Source of the DNA: Pseudomonas koreensis
GTDB lineage: Bacteria > Pseudomonadota > Gammaproteobacteria > Pseudomonadales > Pseudomonadaceae
Direction of reading: 5' to 3'
Assembly: GCF_012986595.1 (NCBI RefSeq)
Contig: NZ_JAAQYM010000001.1
Coordinates: forward strand, 992,001-1,056,000
DNA length: 64,000 nucleotides
Under the pieces are notes generated by a model, which saw only the letters and a list, made by a program, of their open reading frames with translations, was not told the DNA's origin and made no database searches. A program made the position numbers and the translations under genes. Positions 58,937 through 64,000 of this stretch are shown piece after piece (the stretch's first letter is position 1; every line of letters begins with the position of its first letter).

Positions 58937-59953
58937 ATGCAATCGCTCGGCTTCACCTCCGTTCCGCCGCTGCTCAAATACGTGCGTCATGCCGAGCAAC
59001 TGGGCATGGCCATCGAGCCGGCGCTGGCGGCGGCCGGTTTGCAGGCGCCGCAGTTGAGCGACAACAGCCTGCGCCTGCCGGGTGAGGTGCATGAGCGCCT
59101 GCTGGATTACTTCTGCGAACACTCGGGCGATCCGCTGTTCGGTCTCAACGCCGCGAACTTCGTGCTGCCCAATTCCTGGAGCGTGCTGGGTTACATCACC
59201 ATGAACTGCGCGACCCTGGGTGAGGCCATGAGCCGGATCATGCCGTTCGAAAAACTGGTGGGCGACATGGGCGTCAGCCGCGCCGAGGTGCAGGACGGTC
59301 ACGTGCACCTGATCTGGACGTGCCGCTACGAGCGCCCACGGATCCGCCGGCATCTGGTGGAAAACGTCCTCGGTTCGTGGCTGCAATATGCGCGCTGGAT
59401 CGCTGACACGCAGATGTCGCCAGCCGCTGTGTGGCTGGAACATCCATGCCCGACAGACGCCACACAGGCGCAGTACGAAGCGTTCTTCGATTGCCCGGTG
59501 TTATTCGAGCAGCCCTATTCCGCGCTGATCGTGCCGCTGCCTTATCTGCAATTGCCGTTACGCCAGGCCGACGCGCAATTGCTGCGCACGCTGGAAGAAC
59601 ACGCGATGGGGCTGATGGCGACGCTGGAAGATGCGTCGCTGGAACAACGGGTCAAAAGCATCCTGCGCCAGTTGCTCAAGGAAGGCTTGCCGCGCAAGGA
59701 ACAGGTGGCCGAGCAGCTCGCGGTGTCGGTGCGCACGTTGCAACGGCAGTTGCATCAGGCGGGGACGTCGTATCAGCAGATTCTGGATGATTTGCGTCAG
59801 GAGCTGGCCGAGCATTATTTGCTCAACAGTACGTTGCCGATTCAGGACATTGCGCAGTATCTGGGATTTACCGAGCCACGGTCGTTTCACCGCACGTTCA
59901 AGAGCCGGCGCGGGATGCCGCCGGGGGAGTTTCGGCAGATGCATCGGGGGTGA
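58937..59953 (+). CDS. AraC-family transcriptional regulator (Arabinose_bd type)
   Basis: A 338-residue regulator with an N-terminal ligand domain of the Arabinose_bd (PF12625-like) kind (LLDYFCEHSGDPLFGLNAAN) and a C-terminal AraC HTH pair (about 235-335; EQLAVSVRTLQRQLHQAGTS, IQDIAQYLGFTEPRSFHRTF). The ATG at 58937 (MQSLGFTSVPPLLKYVRHAE) follows AAGGGA; a longer upstream frame lacks a ribosome site. It diverges from the AGPS-like operon across 211 nt and is its likely activator. Confidence 0.92.
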   Translation: MQSLGFTSVPPLLKYVRHAEQLGMAIEPALAAAGLQAPQLSDNSLRLPGEVHERLLDYFCEHSGDPLFGLNAANFVLPNSWSVLGYITMNCATLGEAMSRIMPFEKLVGDMGVSRAEVQDGHVHLIWTCRYERPRIRRHLVENVLGSWLQYARWIADTQMSPAAVWLEHPCPTDATQAQYEAFFDCPVLFEQPYSALIVPLPYLQLPLRQADAQLLRTLEEHAMGLMATLEDASLEQRVKSILRQLLKEGLPRKEQVAEQLAVSVRTLQRQLHQAGTSYQQILDDLRQELAEHYLLNSTLPIQDIAQYLGFTEPRSFHRTFKSRRGMPPGEFRQMHRG

Positions 59954-59965
59954 TGCTGTCGGCCT

Positions 59966-60060
59966 CTTCGCGAGCAGGCTCGCTCCCACAGTTGATATAG
60001 GTTGTTCATCAGTTTGGTGTCCGCCGCCGACCCAATGTGGGAGCGAGCCTGCTCGCGAAG
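59966..60060. repeat. REPIN of the GAGCCTGCTCGCGAAG type
   Basis: Two perfect 25-nt inverted arms (59966-59990 and 60036-60060; TGTGGGAGCGAGCCTGCTCG core) enclose 45 nt, 12 nt after the AraC gene stop. Confidence 0.92.
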
Positions 60061-60471
60061 GCGTCAGTGGGCGCAGCAGCGTCCGACAGACAAATCGTCA
60101 AACCGTGGCGCACAACAAACACTTCACATCGTCCGTGTTTAAAGACACTCAGTGTTACGCCCTACTGCCTACAAATCCTTGCGCCACTGCCTACGGCTAC
60201 GCCAGAATCCGCCGGCTTGTGCGCCCCGGAGGCCGTCGGTAACTTGATTCCGTCACTGATTCCCAGTGATCGAGCTTAGCGGCTCGGCTACGTTCGCTCC
60301 CGGTTGCACAAGTAATTATCCAGTCAGGTATTTGCCTGCGCTTGATGGTGGCTGTGCGCATGGCACCTTCGGGTGCGCCGGGGTGGGATGCGACCGGTCC
60401 GCTAACTTGCGCACAGCTGCCTCCCTTTTGCTTAGCGGCGAAATGGATGCGGCCTTACAAGGTACGCTCCC
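60061..60471 (+). promoter_or_regulatory. Gene-free region with a structured candidate leader RNA before the DUF6124 gene
   Basis: No supported gene lies in these 411 nt, but the right half is rich in perfect stems: TCACTG/CAGTGA (60253-60269), CGAGC/GCTCG (60271-60286), CAGG/CCTG (60325-60337), a 10-bp stem GCTGTGCGCA/TGCGCACAGC (60351-60360 with 60408-60417) that encloses a GCACC-TTCG-GGTGC hairpin (60363-60377), and CCGCTAA (60399-60405), which can pair with TTAGCGG at 60432-60438 or 60276-60282. GCTTAGCGGC occurs twice (60274, 60430). This looks like a cis-acting RNA with alternative folds. An open frame from 60266 to 60709 crosses it and is the rival explanation. Confidence 0.5.
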
Positions 60472-60837
60472 ATGTTCAAAGTTACGCCCAACCCACCGCC
60501 CACCGACGCGGCCTCGCCCTACGCATCCCCCGAATCAAAGAAATTCCACGAAGCCGCCGAGCGCGCCCTCGACCACTATCTCGGCCCGCCGACGCCCGCC
60601 ATCATGGCCACCCCGTACCAGCCCAATCGCCTCTACCAGGCCCACCCCGACAGCGGCACCGAACCGTTGCTGGCCGATGCCTGCGAAACCCTGGGCTCGG
60701 CCACCGTGATGCTCAACGACTTCGCCGGCCTGCTGGAAGGCTCGCATCGCAAGACCCTGCAAGGCATCGCGCAGGTGGTGATGGTGGCGGAAATCGCCGT
60801 CAACCGCGTGCTTGATCAGTTAGTGCCGACCGAGTAA
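60472..60837 (+). CDS. DUF6124 (DUF3077-like) protein
   Basis: A 121-residue protein of a Pseudomonas-restricted family, MFKVTPNPPPTDAASPYASP, with a central Pro-rich stretch and a helical C-terminal half (ACETLGSATVMLNDFAGLLE, RKTLQGIAQVVMVAEIAVNR). No catalytic motif, signal peptide or membrane segment is visible. AAGG lies 9 nt before the ATG. Fluorescent pseudomonads carry several paralogues. The long structured region upstream is its most notable feature; function unknown. Confidence 0.8.
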   Translation: MFKVTPNPPPTDAASPYASPESKKFHEAAERALDHYLGPPTPAIMATPYQPNRLYQAHPDSGTEPLLADACETLGSATVMLNDFAGLLEGSHRKTLQGIAQVVMVAEIAVNRVLDQLVPTE

Positions 60838-60843
60838 CAAAAA

Positions 60844-60885
60844 AGCCCGCGGCCAGACCTTAATGGTTGGGCAGCGGGCTTTTTT
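60844..60885 (+). terminator. Rho-independent terminator of the DUF6124 gene
   Basis: AGCCCGC and GCGGGCT enclose a 23-nt loop with some inner pairing and are followed by T5; A-rich on the left side, so it may also serve the convergent VOC gene. Confidence 0.88.
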
Positions 60886-60897
60886 GTATGCCTCGGC

Positions 60898-61266
60898 TCA
60901 GACACTGATCGCGTTGGTGAACACCAGTCGATTCCCAAACGGATCCGCAATCGTCATGTCCTGACTGCCCCACGGCATCGCCTGAATCTGCGGGTGCGAG
61001 AACTTGTAAGCCTTGGCCAGCAACTGCTGCTGAAACGCCTCCAGCTCATCGGTCTCGATGCGCAACGCCGAACCCGGCGTCGCATCGCCATGATGTTCGG
61101 ACAGGTGCAGCACGCATTCGCCACGCGACACCTGCACATACAACGGGAAGTTCGCTTCGAAGCGATGCTGCCAGTCGATCTTGAAGCCGAGGAAGTCGAC
61201 GTAAAACTCTACGGCTTTGGCTTCATCGAAGATCCGCAGGATCGGGGTGGTTTTGCCGAAGCTCAT
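60898..61266 (-). CDS. VOC family (glyoxalase/bleomycin-resistance fold) protein
   Basis: A 122-residue single-module vicinal-oxygen-chelate protein, MSFGKTTPILRIFDEAKAVE, with FYVDFLGFKIDWQHRF, CVLHLSEHHGDATPG and DMTIADPFGNRLVFTN. Relatives include bleomycin-binding and glyoxalase-like proteins; the activity is not defined. GGGAG lies 6 nt before the ATG at 61266, which is also where conserved sequence begins. Confidence 0.85.
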   Translation of the reverse strand: MSFGKTTPILRIFDEAKAVEFYVDFLGFKIDWQHRFEANFPLYVQVSRGECVLHLSEHHGDATPGSALRIETDELEAFQQQLLAKAYKFSHPQIQAMPWGSQDMTIADPFGNRLVFTNAISV

Positions 61267-61375
61267 GGGGTGCTCCCTGACTGGTTGGCCCCACCGTGTA
61301 GACGGGGTAGATGTCAGCAATTCGGCTTGTTGATGGCTTTCTTTAATTGCACAGTGCCACTATGAGACACAGATC

Positions 61376-61451
61376 AAAAGATCGCAGCCTTCGGCAGCTC
61401 CTACATTGGAATGCGATCTCCTGTAGGAGCTGCCGAAGGCTGCGATCTTTT
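61376..61451. repeat. REPIN of the GATCGCAGCCTTCGGCAG type
   Basis: Two perfect 30-nt inverted arms (61376-61405 and 61422-61451) with the same sequence as those at 53834-53918 but in the opposite order, enclosing 16 nt, in the gap before the D-aminoacylase gene end. Confidence 0.93.
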
Positions 61452-61464
61452 GGCGTCATCACAA

Positions 61465-62922
61465 TCAACGAAAACCTTCGCGCAAATCCCCTTCCCGCGC
61501 CAGAAACCGCCCTTCCCGGCGCCCCTTCGCCTGCCCGTCGCGATAGCTCAACACGCCATTGACCCACACCCCATCAATGCCCTGCGCCGCCTGCTGCGGA
61601 TCATGGAAATCCGCCACATCCCGCACCGTCGCCGGATCGAACAACACCAGATCCGCCCAATAGCCTTCACGAATCTCGCCGCGCCCCTTTAAGCCAAAGC
61701 GCGCCGCCGACAGACCGGTCATCTTGTGCACGGCGGTATGCAGCGGAAACAGCCCGACATCGCGACTGAAATGTCCCAATACCCGTGGGAAAGCGCCCCA
61801 CAGGCGTGGATGCGGGAACGGGTCTTCCGGCAGTCCGTCAGAACCGACCATCGACAGTGGATGCGCGAGGATTTTTCGTACGTCCGCCTCGTCCATGCCG
61901 TAGTACACCGCGCCCGCCGGTTGCAGGCGCTTGGCCGCTTCGAGCAGTGGCATGTTCCATTGGGCAGCGATGTCGATCAGGTCGCGACCGCTGACATGCG
62001 GGTGCGGCGTTGACCAGGTGATGGTGATGCGATGGGCATCAGTGACTTGCTTCAGATCCAGGGTCGAAGAACTCGCCGCGTAGGGATAGCAATCGCAGCC
62101 CACGTGCTGGGTTTTCGCGGCTTCCTCCAGCGCCGCAAGCAACTGCGGACTGCGCCCCCAGTTGCCGACACCGGCGCATTTGAGGTGGGAGATGATCACC
62201 GGCGACTGCGCGTGGCGGCCGATGCTGAACGCTTCTTCCATCGCCTCCAGCACCGGTTCGAATTCACTGCGCAGGTGGGTGGTGTACACCGCGCCGAATG
62301 CCGTCAGTTCTTCAGTCAGTTGCTGCACTTCGTCGGTGGAGGCGTTGAAGGCGCTGGCGTAGGCCAGGCCTGTGGATAACCCGAGCGCGCCGGCTTCAAG
62401 GCTTTCGCGCAATTGCTCGCGCATGGCAGCGATTTCATCTGGCGTGGCGGTGCGGAACAGGTCGTCGAGGTGATTGCTGCGCAGCGCCGTGTGGCCGACC
62501 AGTGCGGCGACGTTGAGCGTGGTGTTGGCCGCTTCGACGGCCGCGCGGTAATCGCTGAAGCGCGGATAAACGAAGGCTTCCGCCGTACCCAGCAGGTTCA
62601 TCGGATCCGGCGGATTGCCCTTCAATCTGACCGGCGAGGCGCTGATCCCACAGTTGCCGACAATCACTGTGGTCACGCCCTGGCTGAGCTTGGGCAGCAT
62701 CTCGGGTTGGCGGATGACCACCGTGTCGTCGTGGGTGTGCACGTCGATGAACCCCGGCGCCAGCACGCGACCGGCGGCGTCGATTTCCTCGCTGGCGCGG
62801 GCATCGTGCAAGTCGCCGATGCGCTCGATGCGCCCGTTGAGAATCGCCACGTCGGCGCGGTAGCCGGGTGTGTTGCTGCCATCGATGACCAGGGCGTTGC
62901 GAATCAGCGTGTCGTACTGCAT
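61465..62922 (-). CDS. N-acyl-D-amino-acid deacylase (D-aminoacylase)
   Basis: A 485-residue amidohydrolase-superfamily enzyme that releases D-amino acids from N-acyl-D-amino acids. Features: VIDGSNTPGYRADVAI at the N-terminal beta domain, metal site APGFIDVHTHDD (His62, His64), VGNCGIS, TTHLRSE, ISHLKCAG and GSDGLPEDP with the C-terminal GRGEIREGYWADLVLFDP. GGGAGAC precedes the ATG. It is the third gene of a coupled group with a YdcF-like protein and a HAD phosphatase, which suggests use of peptidoglycan-derived or acylated D-amino acids. Confidence 0.92.
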   Translation of the reverse strand: MQYDTLIRNALVIDGSNTPGYRADVAILNGRIERIGDLHDARASEEIDAAGRVLAPGFIDVHTHDDTVVIRQPEMLPKLSQGVTTVIVGNCGISASPVRLKGNPPDPMNLLGTAEAFVYPRFSDYRAAVEAANTTLNVAALVGHTALRSNHLDDLFRTATPDEIAAMREQLRESLEAGALGLSTGLAYASAFNASTDEVQQLTEELTAFGAVYTTHLRSEFEPVLEAMEEAFSIGRHAQSPVIISHLKCAGVGNWGRSPQLLAALEEAAKTQHVGCDCYPYAASSSTLDLKQVTDAHRITITWSTPHPHVSGRDLIDIAAQWNMPLLEAAKRLQPAGAVYYGMDEADVRKILAHPLSMVGSDGLPEDPFPHPRLWGAFPRVLGHFSRDVGLFPLHTAVHKMTGLSAARFGLKGRGEIREGYWADLVLFDPATVRDVADFHDPQQAAQGIDGVWVNGVLSYRDGQAKGRREGRFLAREGDLREGFR

Positions 62923-62947
62923 GTCTGTCTCCCGGCAGGAGTCAGCG

Positions 62948-63586
62948 TCAACTCCTGCCCTTGATCAAATGGTGATCGAAGCCTTGCTCCACCAGATACC
63001 GCCAGGCCACCTGAACCTCATCGGGGATGGCTTGCTCGACCTGAAACCCCAGCGCAGGGTAAACCATGATGCGGTGCACATCGCCGACCATTTCGTCGAT
63101 CAGGCCCAAGACCCCGATCAGGTTGCTGACGTCATCGGGAAAACGGAACGACGGCGCATCCACCCAGGCTTCCAGGCCCGGCCATTGCACGGGCAAGGTC
63201 AATGCCACGCGCCGGATCGAATTGGGCTTGGTTAGAAAGGTCGCGCGGCGCACGTCGGGAAACAGCGCTCGGGCAAACGCGATGTTTTCGGCAAAATTGG
63301 TCGCGCGGGTTTCCAGGGTGAACTGCGCCGCCTTCACCCCTTGCGCCAGGGCCCGTTGGGCAAAAATATCGGCTTCGGTGCGTGCCCACAAATGCTTCGT
63401 CCAGTTGCCGGTATTGCCAGTGAACAACAGGTGGGGGGCCACGCCGTCTTTCAACAGTTGGCAGGCGTAATCGCAGACCCGCAGGTCGTAGGAGCCGCAG
63501 ACCACGATCAGTTCACAAGCGCTGTGCTGGCGCCCCGCACCGAGGAATTGCCATAGCACGCTGGCGTGCTGCAAGGTCAGTGTCAT
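62948..63586 (-). CDS. YdcF/SanA-type DUF218 protein
   Basis: A 212-residue protein of the ElyC/SanA/YdcF family, MTLTLQHASVLWQFLGAGRQ, with ELIVVCGSYDLRVCDYA, LLFTGNTGNWTKHLW, ETRATNFAENIAFARALFP (the family's E-x-x-x-x-N-x-x-E-N region) and a Rossmann-like pattern. No signal peptide, so cytoplasmic as in YdcF. Its ATG overlaps the HAD gene stop in ATGA, and D-aminoacylase starts 25 nt downstream. Biochemical role unknown. Confidence 0.85.
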   Translation of the reverse strand: MTLTLQHASVLWQFLGAGRQHSACELIVVCGSYDLRVCDYACQLLKDGVAPHLLFTGNTGNWTKHLWARTEADIFAQRALAQGVKAAQFTLETRATNFAENIAFARALFPDVRRATFLTKPNSIRRVALTLPVQWPGLEAWVDAPSFRFPDDVSNLIGVLGLIDEMVGDVHRIMVYPALGFQVEQAIPDEVQVAWRYLVEQGFDHHLIKGRS

Positions 63587-64000
63587 GGCCGGGCGAACCT
63601 CCGGCTCGGTTGCTCGCTGATGTACAGCGCACCGTCGGCGTAACCGTGCGCGCCCCTGCCGTTCAACGCCAGCGCAAGCTGGGTGAAATCGGCATACGTG
63701 CCGGCGGCGCCATGCGCGGTCAGCGTCGGGTCGTCGCCAATGCCGATACAAAGGGCGCCGCTGCTGACTGCCGACTGCACACCGCTGACGGAGTCTTCGA
63801 AGACCAGGCATTCGTCGCTTTGTCGGCCCAGGTGGGCCGCCGCCAGGCGATAAGGATCGGGCGCCGGTTTGCCGCGGTGCACGTCGTCGCGGCAGATGAT
63901 GCTGTCGAACGCCGACGTCAGGTCGTGTTGCTGCAACACGTGTTCGACCCGCGCCCGCCAGCTGCTGGTGACCAGCGCCAGGGGCACGGCGTGCTCGCGG
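63583..64000 (-). CDS. HAD-superfamily phosphatase, C-terminal part (cut by right edge)
   Basis: The last 138 codons of a subfamily IA HAD hydrolase of the beta-phosphoglucomutase/sugar-phosphatase type. Motif II LVTSS, motif III lysine in HRGKPAPDPYRLAA and motif IV CLVFEDSVSGVQSA are present; the DxDx nucleophile motif lies beyond the window. The end GALYISEQPSRRFARP resembles no partner domain. ATGA overlap with the YdcF-like gene shows co-translation. Confidence 0.88.
   Translation of the reverse strand, partial: REHAVPLALVTSSWRARVEHVLQQHDLTSAFDSIICRDDVHRGKPAPDPYRLAAAHLGRQSDECLVFEDSVSGVQSAVSSGALCIGIGDDPTLTAHGAAGTYADFTQLALALNGRGAHGYADGALYISEQPSRRFARP

Overview
The window is chromosomal DNA of a Pseudomonas of the fluorescens lineage. 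This rests on the protein sequences throughout, the order of the housekeeping genes, a tmRNA whose tag reads ANDDQYGAALAA, and two families of REP/REPIN inverted repeats (GATCGCAGCCTTCGGCAGCT type and GAGCCTGCTCGCGA type). No plasmid, prophage, insertion sequence, rRNA or CRISPR array is visible. Both edges cut genes: pnp on the left and a HAD phosphatase on the right.

Region 1 (1-28.9 kb) is core genome, mostly on the minus strand. Read in the direction of transcription, grpE-dnaK-dnaJ-dapB-carA-carB-greA is followed by rlmE-ftsH-folP-glmM-tpiA-secG-tRNA-Leu(GAG)-tRNA-fMet-rimP-nusA-infB-rbfA-truB-rpsO-pnp. The second half reproduces the classical gammaproteobacterial translation/transcription block, with tpiA inserted between glmM and secG. 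recN (with a LexA box) and bamE diverge from grpE and fur. Regulatory DNA is clear here: two sigma-32 promoters (grpE, dnaK), a leader terminator before carA, tandem terminators around the two tRNAs, and hairpins in the rpsO and pnp leaders.

Region 2 (28.2-41.1 kb) has ratA-rnfH behind an NSS transporter, diverging from smpB, then a complete lactate locus: lldR diverging from lldP-lutA-lutB-lutC-dld, with a perfect TTGGTA/TACCAA operator. Two tandem, related small secreted proteins and ssrA (tmRNA) follow, so SmpB and its RNA partner lie 10 kb apart.

Region 3 (41.4-54 kb) is accessory: a DUF2252 protein, RimJ, an ArnT-like glycosyltransferase convergent with a membrane-anchored histidine phosphatase, a chemoreceptor, a relic of a ribbon-helix-helix antitoxin, an orphan protein, and an envelope operon of a zinc-phospholipase-C-like enzyme, a DUF1302 outer-membrane protein and a DUF1329 periplasmic protein.

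Region 4 (54-64 kb) holds the least understood genes. A coupled operon (alkyl-DHAP-synthase-like FAD enzyme, GlpD-like oxidase, FGGY kinase) diverges from an AraC regulator and suggests catabolism of a glycerol-derived or ether-lipid-like compound. A 230-400 bp structured, gene-free leader precedes a DUF6124 gene. Last come a VOC protein and a D-aminoacylase / YdcF-like / HAD-phosphatase operon reading in from the right edge. The best candidates for undescribed biology are the structured leader at about 60.24-60.47 kb and the alkyl-DHAP-synthase-like operon.
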